A DNA stretch of 64,000 nucleotides. It comes from Periplaneta americana. Lineage: Eukaryota > Arthropoda > Insecta > Blattodea > Blattidae. The stretch spans positions 154,464,455-154,528,454 of the forward strand of contig NC_091122.1 in NCBI RefSeq assembly GCF_040183065.1. Direction: 5' to 3'. The position numbers and the translations under genes are program-made. This document shows, piece after piece, positions 1-9,284 of the stretch. Positions within the stretch are counted from its first letter, which is position 1. Every line of letters begins with the position of its first letter. The notes beneath the pieces are model-generated. The model saw only the letters and a program-made list of their open reading frames with translations, did not search any database and was not told the DNA's origin.

Positions 1-658
1 GAAAGACTTATATTCTCTCTGAATCAAACAACGGAAACAAGCGAGAATCGCAATTGTCAGAGTTCAGAAAACAGAAGTGAGCATATACTTGGTTATAGGT
101 TATGATTAGACTCTAGAATCTCTGGTCCTAACAGAGAGTTAACAAACAGAATGTTAAAATGTGAAATGTAAAGTTGAAGAAATGCAATATTTTTAGCAGC
201 AATTCATACGTTTAACTTACAGTTAATTAACGTTATGTTAGATGCATTTTAACAAAGGTTGAAGAAACCGGGCCTAACTGTTGCTAAATTCTTTTGAACC
301 ATTTTTAATTTGCGATAATACTGTACGAAGCATGACATAATTTTTTTCTGTGACTGTAGGCCTATATGCAGTGATCTGAAAGACTTTCGCTATTCTTTGT
401 CAGGCGTTGGGGGTGAAGCTTCTTTAACCATGTCACTATTCTGTGCTTATTGTCAAAGATCCGGGTAGGTTACTGACCTCCTGCACCGTTATTTCTTCCA
501 ACCCTCTTGCATTTTCTTTCATTTATTCTCAGTTTTGTGCTAACAAGCCAGTACAGTCATAAAAGCACAGTGCGAGTAGAAGAAAACTGTGAATAATTGT
601 AGTGTAGTGTCAATTTATTTTCACATTTCCGTTTATTTATTCTGAGTTTTGTGTTAAC
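1..658. other. No recognisable gene
   Basis: AT-rich sequence with stop codons in all frames. I recognise no domain, repeat or RNA gene. An ATG at 659 begins a short frame that may be the N-terminal scrap of the Tigger element described next. Confidence 0.5.
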
Positions 659-918
659 ATGGAAATACAACATCCAGTTAACAGTGCGAATAAAGTAAAA
701 CTGTGCGATTTAATAAAAAAAAAAGCGTAGGTGACCAGTTCTATCATGGAAGAGTGGCTTCATAATTTTAATGGAGCAATGAAACGTCAAGGTCGTAAGG
801 TCATACTGCTTTTAGACAATTCTACCTGCCATCCAAGGATTAATTTGTCTAACGTGAAGTTAATCTATTTTCCATTACACACAACTTCAGTTACACAACC
901 GATGGATCAGGGCGCAAT
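659..918 (+). pseudogene. Tigger/pogo-type transposase remnant
   Basis: The frame from about 731 reads as the DDE core of a pogo/Tigger transposase (DDE_1 family). The block LLLDNSTCHP carries a catalytic Asp. It is followed after the usual spacing by a stretch ending TTSVTQPMDQGAI, the family's 'TTS..QPMDQG' signature. An ATG at 659 leads a short basic peptide that stops before the core, so the element is internally deleted or broken. The frame is cut at about 918, where the (CAT)n/(CTT)n tail of a LINE lying in the opposite direction begins. The His/Leu-rich continuation is therefore not part of the protein. Family assignment is by motif memory. Confidence 0.75.
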
Positions 919-923
919 TCATC

Positions 924-956
<33 letters not shown>

Positions 957-1526
957 TTCTTCTTCTTCTTCTTAAATATTTAGGCCTTTCGGCCTCTTCC
1001 GCCTCCATTAAAATTGATCTCGCCAACGTTTTACTGGTCTTCCTAACGATTTCCTTCCTAATGGATTATAATTCATGGCTGCTCTCGTTATACTTGTTGT
1101 TGGCATTATATTTACATGTTCTTTCCAATTATGTTGATATTCTTCAATAAGTTGAATTGTACTATCTATTTTTAATTATTTTCTAATATCTTCATTTCTT
1201 TTTTTGTCCAATAGTGTATAACCCGCAGAACTGCAAGCATTGTATTCTTCACCTGACATAATTAGGAACATTAAATCCAGACGTTTGAGATGGGCAGGGC
1301 ATGTAGCACGTATGGGCGAATCCAGAAATGCATATAGAGTCTTAGTTGGGAGGCCGGAAGGAAAAAGACCTTTAGGGAGGCCGAGACGTAGATGGGAAGA
1401 TAATATTAAAATGGATTTGAGGGAGCTGGGATATGATGACAGAGAATGGATTAATCTTGCTCAGGATAGGGACCAATGGCGGGCTTATGTGAGGGCGGCA
1501 ATGAACCTCCGGGTTCCTTAAAAGCC

Positions 1527-1566
<40 letters not shown>

Positions 1567-1953
1567 TATAACCCGCAATATATCTAAAAAATTTCATTTC
1601 ACCTGCTTCAATATTCTTCTTTCTTCGTTTTTCTTTAGAACCCAAGATTCGCAGCCGTATAGAAGGGACGGAATTGCCATTACTTTGTAATATTTGATTA
1701 ATGTTTCCTTTCTCACTTTCTTTCCCAGTGTTCTACGCATTGTTCCACAGAAATAATTGAATTTATTTAATTTTTCCTCGATTTCACATTTTTTGCCATA
1801 TGTTATTAAACAACCTAAATATGTAAAAGTGTTTATTTGTTCTATTATTTTGTTCTCCATAACCAATTTACACCCTGAATTGATGCAGGACGCGAAGGAA
1901 ATTCTACAACGTTCTCTACAAAAAAAAAAAAAAAAAAAGTCGCGGCAATGCAT
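919..1953 (-). mobile_element. 5'-truncated non-LTR retrotransposon, split by a second LINE
   Basis: On the minus strand, 1953 down to 1567 encodes the C-terminal region after a reverse transcriptase: TFTYLGCLI, then LLYGCESWVLKKNEERRI. The reading resumes at 1216 with a block of the type W-K-E-H-V...GRKSLGRPVKRWRDQF, the usual last conserved block of such LINEs. The 3' UTR has a small hairpin (AGGCC/GGCCT) near 980 and ends in (AAG)n(ATG)n. The element has inserted into the Tigger remnant. Another LINE sits inside it at 1228-1566. Frameshifts are present and it is dead. Confidence 0.8.
1228..1566 (+). mobile_element. Truncated LINE with (TAAG)n tail and 11-bp target duplication
   Basis: A 3' fragment of a non-LTR element. 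Residues LRWAGHVARMGESRNAYRVL and GRPRRRWEDNIKMDL match the terminal conserved block of RTE/jockey-like ORFs, ending ...NLRVP-stop at 1521. The tail is (TAAG)n. The sequence TATAACCCGCA occurs at 1217-1227 and again at 1567-1577, an 11-bp target-site duplication. This proves insertion into the older LINE, whose reading continues on both sides. The same family recurs at 43592, 44634 and 49283. Confidence 0.88.
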
Positions 1954-2269
1954 TTTAAAAGAAATGTGGGGCCAGGAAACTAGGGCGCAGAGAGAGGGAG
2001 TGAGAGAGACTGCAATTACGTAAGTTAATAATTATGAAAATAAAATTCGCTTTGCATATATTGTACTGTAGTAACTTTCATTTCAAATTATTTCTTCATT
2101 GTGTTCTTTCTACAATGAGCACTGTCCATTCTTAGTTTTGCCAAAACTCAACCCTTTGTAAAACGAAAACCTGTGAAAACGGAAAAAAAAATTCTGGAAC
2201 GATCGCGTTTCGTTTTAGGGAGGTTTTACTGTATATTTTTTTCGATTTTGAACTTCTTTTATTTAATAT
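1954..2269. other. Non-coding, no recognisable feature
   Basis: Starts after an A-run at about 1920-1938. AT-rich, with no ORF or repeat that I recognise. Confidence 0.4.
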
Positions 2270-2393
2270 TGTTTCATATCCTGACGCCATTTATTTAAGT
2301 CAAGTTATATTTCTATATTCCTTCCATTTAAGACTTTTCATATTCTGACTATTTTACTTACATTTCCTATTCTAATTCCCTTTATTCTACTTA

Positions 2394-2768
2394 GGCCTGG
2401 TCCACAATAAACCGGGAACGCAAACGAGAACGGAAAAATTGTTAAAATACATATATTTAAATATGAGCATTCACAATTAACGAGAAACTTGCCGGAGCCC
2501 GGGAACGGGAACGTGAAAGTTGGCGAAATAACTTTGCCGTTCTCGTTTCCGATCACAGCCTACTATATTCTTTCTGTTGTCGTCATAAAACTATCTGGTC
2601 GTCGTATATTTTGTAGCAAGGAGGCCGTGACATAATTTCTTCTTAATGCATTGTTCTAACTCAGTAGAATCACTTTCAATATAGGCTAAGTGAATATGTG
2701 ACCAGATTACCAAGTGAATTAAATTTTTAAATATTTATTTATTTATGTATTTATTTATTTAATTATTT

Positions 2769-2806
<38 letters not shown>

Positions 2807-3121
2807 TCTGACAGGATTAAGGCCATAAGGCCTTCTCTTCCATCATACCAGATACAGTATTTTATGTCATAAATTTTGAAGTTGGTTAACCGGTGTTTAT
2901 GTTGCCCGGACTGTACTCATGAGAGAACGCCATTGATCAAATACAGGCTTACACAAAATCGGAATGCGTAATGTCGACTTCACATATCATTATTGACATG
3001 CATAACGATGTCCATAGTCGTTTCCGTTGTCGGTTTATTGTGAATAAAAAATTTTCATGTTCACGTTCTATGCTTGCCGTTCTCGTTCTGGTTCTAGTTC
3101 CCGGTGTATTGTGGACCAGCC
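2394..3121. mobile_element. Harbinger-type MITE, 728 bp, TSD TTA
   Basis: Left end GGCCTGGTCCACAATAAACC and the reverse complement of the right end (GGCTGGTCCACAATACACC) are terminal inverted repeats, continuing through GGGAAC..GAACGAGAACGG-like words for about 45 bp. TTA flanks both sides (2391-2393 and 3122-3124), the PIF/Harbinger target duplication. There is no transposase inside, and a LINE 3' tail occupies 2728-2856. The nearby Harbinger transposase remnant at 3326 is a natural, untested partner family. Confidence 0.8.
2728..2856 (-). repeat. LINE 3' end: hairpin plus (AAAT)n tail
   Basis: Read on the minus strand, a stem-loop region containing AGAGAAGGCCTTATGGCCTT is followed by (AAAT)n. 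The same arrangement occurs at 63537-63655, so this looks like the 3' end of a LINE family with a structured tail. The LINE body was not recognised. Confidence 0.55.
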
Positions 3122-3325
3122 TTAATCTGACCCCTTTTATCTTATATTTCATGTTTTGACACCTTTTATTTTATTTATACTTCATATTCTGACGTCTTTT
3201 TTTATTCAAATGTCATATTATTGTGGCTCTTTTTATATTACTAAAGTGACATTTCTGGTACCAATTCTTAAGTGGTTAGGTACAGTATAAGACTTAAAAA
3301 AAATGAGTTTTCCTTTTTGCATTTT

Positions 3326-3668
3326 TTAAGGTATGTTTTGCACATGACCTCCCGGAGGGAAAGCTTCATCTCCAAGAAAGTAATGTGCTGTAGGAGTTCC
3401 TAATTGCCGAAGGGGTACTGGAGGTAGTAAAGGGCGCAAGTCATTATTTAAGTTGTAGCCAAATTGTGAATTTATAAAAATTCCACCATCGGTCTGAGAT
3501 CCATATGCACCTACATCAACATGGGTGAAGAAATATTTTGCATCACATACCACCATTAGCACGATACTGAATGTCTTTTTATAGTTGATAAATTATCATC
3601 CAGAGTTAGTGGGTGCCTGGATAATGACATGTTTACCATCAATAGAACTCATACAATTTGGTAGGTTT
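3326..3668 (-). pseudogene. PIF/Harbinger transposase (DDE_Tnp_4) remnant
   Basis: The minus strand reads SSIDGKHVIIQAPTNSG (near 3660-3605; the Asp is the likely first catalytic residue). After a frame change it reads KKTFSIVLMVVCDAKY and HVDVGAYGSQTDGGIF, and later YFLGDEAFPP. These are ordered motifs of the HARBI1-type nuclease. Stops and a frameshift near 3600 break it, and the N- and C-terminal parts are missing. The element probably ends at about 4172, where GTGAATGGACC meets TTA. Its left end is not clear. Confidence 0.82.
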
Positions 3669-4635
3669 CAATTCTTTGAATTCATCTGCAATTCTTTTAT
3701 ATTTCAAAACTTTATCAAATCGGGCGATCATCAATCTCGTGTACAATAAAAATTGTTGAGGTTCGTATCTCTCATTTAACGCAAAAGGTTATGGGAGTCT
3801 CCTTGCTGAATTCTCCTCTGGTTCAGTGGATGAACCCACAATCGTCTACGTCTAGATTTTCTGGCCTTCAAGAGATGAATGGCACAAAGGGAAGCTAATG
3901 CAACTTGCATGAACATAAATTTTACATATGGTCACTTATATAATTTGTTGCAATTTCCATAGTTTCGTAATATATAGACTACTGTACTCTGGGAAACTGT
4001 TCATCAGATAATCCAGTAGGCAGTGTCTGCACATAGCCTTTCCACGTTAATTCTAGGAGGCCGTGCTAAGTTCTAGCGTTAACGCTTACGTTTCCATTGT
4101 GAATGATATCACGTCTTTATGTCTTGCGCTAACGTTGCGGTAACGTTTACATTTTCATTGTGAATGGACCTTAAGATTTCATATTTCCACTCCTCCTATT
4201 TGGACTTCTTTCATATTCTAGCAACTTTATTTCATTTAGATTTCATATTTACAATCTCTTTTATTTGATATCATTTTCATATTTCGGTCGCTTTTATTTA
4301 ACTTAGATTTTCCTTTGTTTCAGATTGTTTTCATATTTTATTTTACTTAGGCTATATTTTACATTTATAATTCCTTTAGGCTATTTCAAGCGATTTTCAT
4401 ATTCTCTCTCCTTGCATTTTACATACGTACATATATTTCACAATAAGACTTCTTTTATTTCACATTGTTTTATATTCTGACTGTTACTGCAATTCTCCAA
4501 ACTCATCGCGACACTACTCGAAATTTCCACGCAGCCAGGAGCTGGACGAACTGGTTGGCACTTTTATTCGCGGCATATCTCCTGCATATGACCTTCAATG
4601 GCTTCACTGCCCCCTCGAATCATAGGAGCGCAACA

Positions 4636-5759
4636 TCTATACTAATAATAAATCTGTAGCCGAAATTTTTCTGGTAATTTTAGATTTTCCAAACATAATT
4701 GGTCCTAACATATATAATTAACCACCCTGAAACCGAAAATCGCATTTTTGAAATTTTTGTTTGTATGTCTGTCTGTATGTTTGTTACCTTTTCACGCGAT
4801 AATGGCTGAACCGATTTATATGAAAATTGGAATATAAATTAAGTTCGTTCTAACTTAGATTTTAGGCTATATGGCATTCAAAAGACTTTATTTAAAAGGG
4901 GGGGGGTTATAAGGGGGCCTGAATTAAATAAATCGAAATATCTCGCTTATTATTGATTTTTGTGAAAAATGTTACATAACAAACGTTTCTTTAAAAATGA
5001 TTTCCGATAAGTTTTATTCCTTACTAAATTTTGATAGGACTGATATTTAATGAGATAAATGAGTTTTAAAATTAAAATAACGCCATCTAAGACGGTGCAA
5101 TGAATTAAGAACAAATGACTTCGTCTATAAGGGGCCTTGGACAACAACAATCGAAACAGGGGCCTTAGACATCAACAATCGAAAGCTATTAAACATAGCC
5201 TACAGAGAATGTTTCTGTGTTTGTATGAAGTAATATCAGAAGCTAAATTAACCGATTTGTATAATTAATTATTATTTCACCATTGGAAAGTGTAGTTTCT
5301 CTAGATGCACATAATGCTATAATGTTATTACAGTAACGTCTGAGTAAATCGAGGTCAGGTACGATTAAAATAGCTTCTTATGCACAGAAAATTCGATAGG
5401 CTATTTTGTACATTCGTTTTCTGTATTTCTTAAAATAATATTTATGTACACTCATTTTAATCTCAGAGAATTAACGAACAACGAGAGTGTATTGATTTAG
5501 TATGCAGTAATAGTACGTTAGCTTAGCAATGAATTATTTTATAATTCAAATTTTAACTATGCTCAATTGAATAGTGTTAAAATACATAAAATATATATGC
5601 AATAAATGCAATGCAAAAAAAAAAAATTGGGTAATGAGCGAAGCAGATTATCTTGCGCTGTTGTAAAAGTTGTTCCCTGGATCAAATGTCCTATTTAAAT
5701 TATGTAATTACTTTATATTTATTTCTAACAGGTGCAGCGGAGCGCACGGGTACGGCTAG
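4636..5759 (+). mobile_element. Non-autonomous Helitron-like element
   Basis: Begins TCTATACTAATAATAAATC, the start I associate with insect Helitrons, and ends GGGTACGGCTAG. A GTGC..GCAC hairpin (5732-5746) lies about 10 bases before the CTAG. The host junction is A at 4635 and T at 5760, the A|T insertion expected of Helitrons, with no target duplication. There is no Rep/helicase ORF. A G-run lies at about 4900. An (AATAT)-type array follows the 3' end. Confidence 0.8.
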
Positions 5760-6126
5760 TAATATAATATAATATAATGTAATACTGTATAATATAATAT
5801 AATTTAAGTTATTTGAAGGGATCAGAACCATAGTGGGCCAAGCGCCATTTACTGAATACGTAGAAAACAACAAGGGTTAAAATTAAGTTATTACCATAAT
5901 TCAATGGAAGCATATAGCAAGTAAAATAAAGTATACACATTAAATCTAAATGATGTCAATGTTCATTAAACTATGGTTGCATGTAATAACAATTAAGAAA
6001 CATGTTAAAGGAATTGTCATTGCACCAAATGAGTGCTTTCTGGACCAAAACAATCTCATTTTAATTATTTAAATACAATTTAAATCAAGTAACATATTAA
6101 AGGATTTATCCTTCTATCAAACACGA
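5760..6126. other. Spacer between two Helitron 3' ends
   Basis: Starts with a TAATA-type microsatellite (5760-5812). The remainder is AT-rich and unassigned. It may be the degraded body of the second Helitron copy. Confidence 0.4.
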
Positions 6127-6216
6127 ATGTTCCCTGGATCAAATGTCCTATTTTAATTATGTAATTACTTTATATTTATTTCTAACGGGTGCAGGGGAGC
6201 GCACGGGTACGGCTAG
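6127..6216 (+). mobile_element. Second Helitron 3' terminus
   Basis: About 90 bp nearly identical to 5670-5759: the block beginning GTTCCCTGGATCAAATGTCC, the GTGC..GCAC hairpin and the final GGGTACGGCTAG followed by T. No matching 5' end was found in front of it. It is either a truncated copy or an end captured by read-through. Confidence 0.75.
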
Positions 6217-7094
6217 TTCCCTAATAAATTAGTATCGATGTCAAAGGGGACATTGGCGGTCGAGCATTTATTCAATTCTGAAATTCAGCACCTTGTAAAA
6301 TATAAAGAGAATGAATTTCTAAGTATGCCGAAAAAATTCGTAATTCTAGGTCAAACCGTTCCCTCTCTACAGTAGCGCAGTGTTCGAAGTTAACGTATTC
6401 TGGAATAAGAACGCTATTGTTTCTGCACCACTCAAGACACATAGGTATAAGAAAATAAAAAACAAAAACATTTCTCGTTCGTGTGAAAGAATAGTTCTGT
6501 TACACCATGTCGTTGAGTAAAACAAGTAGTAGTGGTAAAAGAGAGACAAGAGATTGTGTTTTGAGGTAACAGCCAAGCATAACAATAGCTATTGATATTT
6601 AGAGTATACGAGTTTTTTTTTTTATATCCCAGCGTTCTTTCTCTTTTAACAGACAAAAGGTTCAGTCTCGAGTCTTTCGCCAAGCGCAAATGCGTCTTAA
6701 ACTCTCCGTAACTCGGAAACCAGTAAAGATTTTGAATAGCGTCAACTTTTAAAAGCAATTTCCATCCTTTCTTAATATTTCTCTCGCTTTGACATCCCTA
6801 TCTAAAGTGAAAAATAAAACATTTGCAGCTTACCAACTTGAAGGTGTAAAGGTAGCCTATATTTTGAACAGATCACTTCGAAATTACTATTTTTTCCTCT
6901 CTCTTTTCAAAAATGATTTCGATTTCGAATTTTTTTCTGTGCTTTCCTTAGAAACTGATCTATCTACGTATCATAAATATTACAGTGCGGTTGATTGACT
7001 ATCACAGGAGTTACGACATGATAAATGTTAAAAAGCCGGAAAATGGTTATCTTTTCCCTCTCGCTTCGGTATCGCCGTCATTCTCTCCAACGAG
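6217..7094. other. No recognisable feature
   Basis: Unique-looking AT-rich sequence. The small frames at 6367-6758 and 6789-6998 show no domain or splice context, so I do not annotate them. Confidence 0.4.
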
Positions 7095-7101
7095 ACGTCA
7101 C

Positions 7102-7295
7102 CACAGTCTAGTATAGGCTATACAGTCACGAAGCTTGAGTTTATGAGGATACTAGGAACAATACACTGTGCAGGTACTAGGCCTATTTCGCATTGTTTGT
7201 GATGAGGCGATAGTAGCGATCCTAGTGGTTAGCAACTATCTATGGATGCATATTTACTACGTATTGAGCTTCGCGACTGTATATACTAGACTGTG
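7102..7295. mobile_element. MITE, 194 bp, 7-bp target duplication
   Basis: Left end CACAGTCTAGTATAGGCTAT and the reverse complement of the right end (CACAGTCTAGTATATACAG) form roughly 35-bp terminal inverted repeats. ACGTCAC flanks both sides (7095-7101 and 7296-7302). No coding capacity. The superfamily is unclear: hAT usually gives 8 bp. Confidence 0.8.
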
Positions 7296-7448
7296 ACGTC
7301 ACTCTCTCGCACAGGCCACCGATTTTACAACGCTGCAGCGATTTTTTATTGGTTCTAGTCACGGGGTATGCAGGAGATCTCCCACTAAGAATAGGTGCAA
7401 AGTATCTTGGGAATTGCTTTTCAATTCCCGACGATATACATTGTAAAG

Positions 7449-8305
7449 CATGCCTGCACAAACAGCGCTCAACGAGCGCGCGCGCTCCTTCGGAGCGGGA
7501 GAGCCATGTTTACCGCTCGCCGAAAAGGAGAGGAAGATACGTCAGAATGACATAGACTTGCTGTAGGTAGAGGAGAGGGAAACGACCACTCAGTTATCTA
7601 GTGGAGTACAGTGTGTAGGCCTATTCTCAGTAACTGTTTCACGTTGCTTACCTATTGCTACAGCACAGTATGGAGGAATCTAAAAGACGGAACATAACAT
7701 TTAACATTTATTTATTTACAGCTCGAACTTATTGATCTTCAATGTGACCTAAGAGCTAAAGATCGTTTGAATAATACTACTAGCCTAGTTGAGTTTTACA
7801 AGACTAAACATTAGCAATAATATCCACGACTACACAGGCTGGCTGTGAAAATGATTGCTATGTTTGGCTCAAAATTTATATTTGTGAGCAACTGTTTTCC
7901 ATAATCAACTTTAATAAAGGCAGACATCGAACATCTGTAACTGATGTTTCATTACGATCAGTAGGCTACTGTTCCTTTCAGCTGCCAACAGCATAAAACC
8001 TCGTTTTGATGTACTGATAAATAAAAATATAACAGAATGATATAGTACATTTAAGTAACTATAGAATTTCTATTATTTCTGTAAAATAAATATTTCTTTA
8101 TTAATTAATATTAGTCCAAGATAGTTTTGCAAACACTGAACGGGAATTCATTTCATAAACACTCGTAATAGTACTTCCTTTTGTGTATATTTTGTACGAG
8201 ATCGCCCCTTCTTCCCGTCCACCCTTGTACAGAGCGCAGCTAATATCTGCATTCCGCTCATGAGCTGTGAGCCGGCTCGGAGAGCGCAAACCTTGTGCAG
8301 GCCTG
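7449..8305. mobile_element. Non-autonomous hAT-type element, 857 bp
   Basis: The ends are CATGCCTGCACAAAC and, in reverse complement, CAGGCCTGCACAAGG; both continue into GCGCTC words. An exact 8-bp target duplication TTGTAAAG lies at 7441-7448 and 8306-8313, the hAT hallmark. The subterminal regions are GC-rich with small hairpins (GCTCC..GGAGC near 7487). No transposase frame is present. Confidence 0.85.
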
Positions 8306-8599
8306 TTGTAAAGAATAGTCAAGTTCGAGAAACAAAATGTTTACTTCGTTAGGTTATGTATAAACCTAAAATTCTCTTACTTGTGAATAAGTTTTAAAAG
8401 AATTCGTGTACTTTCTCGCTTTAATATTCCAAGAAGTAATAACTGTTACACTCACTAATAGCAAATTACACTCATATCATAAATAAACAGATAGTGGGTA
8501 GAGTCGAATTATTCCTCTTGAATTTAATATGAGCACGTGGCTCTGTCTGTACAGCAAATTTCTCATACAACGAAACTGCGCGTGCTCGTAACAGATACT

Positions 8600-8683
8600 G
8601 CATCCAAGATGGCGGCGACATTGATCATACTGTTAGCGAACTGTTTTTACGTCACAAGAGAACGTGTGTTTGGTTATTTTTAA
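8600..8683 (+). promoter_or_regulatory. YY1-like motif and possible uORF upstream of the Ly6 gene
   Basis: CAAGATGGCGGC (about 8605-8616) is a textbook YY1/Pho-type promoter element, which in animals is often found at or just inside the 5' UTR. It lies about 260 bp before the Ly6 start codon. Its ATG at 8609 opens a 24-codon frame ending at 8683, a possible upstream ORF if transcription starts before it. Promoter role is inferred from motif and position. Confidence 0.5.
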
Positions 8684-8873
8684 AGTCAGAAAATAACGGT
8701 CGTATTAATGCCCATAAATTGACGGCACTTGTTAAACGTCATACCAAACCGTCAAGTGACAGTGCGGAAAATGTGAATCATGTATAGTCAAGTAGTTATG
8801 TGGATAAAACCAGATGAGACGCTGCGACTGGTGGTTCTGTAACGCCACCCAGTCGCTAGTATTGTGCTCCAAC

Positions 8874-8940
8874 ATGGAACAATGGTGCTTATTGATCGCC
8901 GTTTTTATCACCACCGCACTGTATGGGAGATACGTTGCCG
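8874..8940 (+). CDS. Ly6 gene coding exon 1 (signal peptide)
   Basis: Encodes 22 residues plus the first base of codon 23. Donor GTAAGT at 8941. This exon is too short to show up as a long ORF; it is identified by its hydrophobic core, donor and phase match to exon 2. Confidence 0.85.
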
Positions 8941-9220
8941 GTAAGTCTATATCTAAGGGGTTATTACCAGTCACATTGTAGTACACTAATAATGACTGTT
9001 CAGGCTATCTTGAACAACACTCTCAAGAATATGTGCTCCTATATAAAGCAGTCTATTATTATTGTTGATGTTAATACAGTATAATCGGTTACATGTTATC
9101 TATTGTATACTGTAGACATTCTCAGAATGTAGCATTCCTAGGTTTATACGGGAGTATATAGCCTTTACACAGGGACTGGTTACGTAATCTTTTTCTTGTT
9201 TCCCTGTATTACATGTAAAT

Positions 9221-9284
<64 letters not shown>

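Larger units (their letters stand above)
2270..4480. repeat. Degenerate satellite interrupted by two Harbinger-type elements
   Basis: Blocks at 2270-2390, 3125-3290 and 4173-4480 all consist of loose repeats of words such as TTTTATTT, TTTCATATTCTGAC and ATTTAGATTTCATAT at roughly 30-45 bp spacing. They look like one old tandem array later split by the MITE at 2394-3121 and by the transposase-bearing element ending near 4172. Confidence 0.55.

Noticed and set aside
731-1150. 139-codon frame read as one protein
   Set aside because: Chimera of a Tigger core (to about 918), a CAT/CTT tail (His/Leu run) and the antisense of a LINE C-terminus.
3273-4172. Exact boundaries for the Harbinger transposon
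   Set aside because: TTA precedes AGTGGTTAGG at the left and follows GTGAATGGACC at the right, but these ends are not inverted copies of each other, so only the transposase remnant is claimed.
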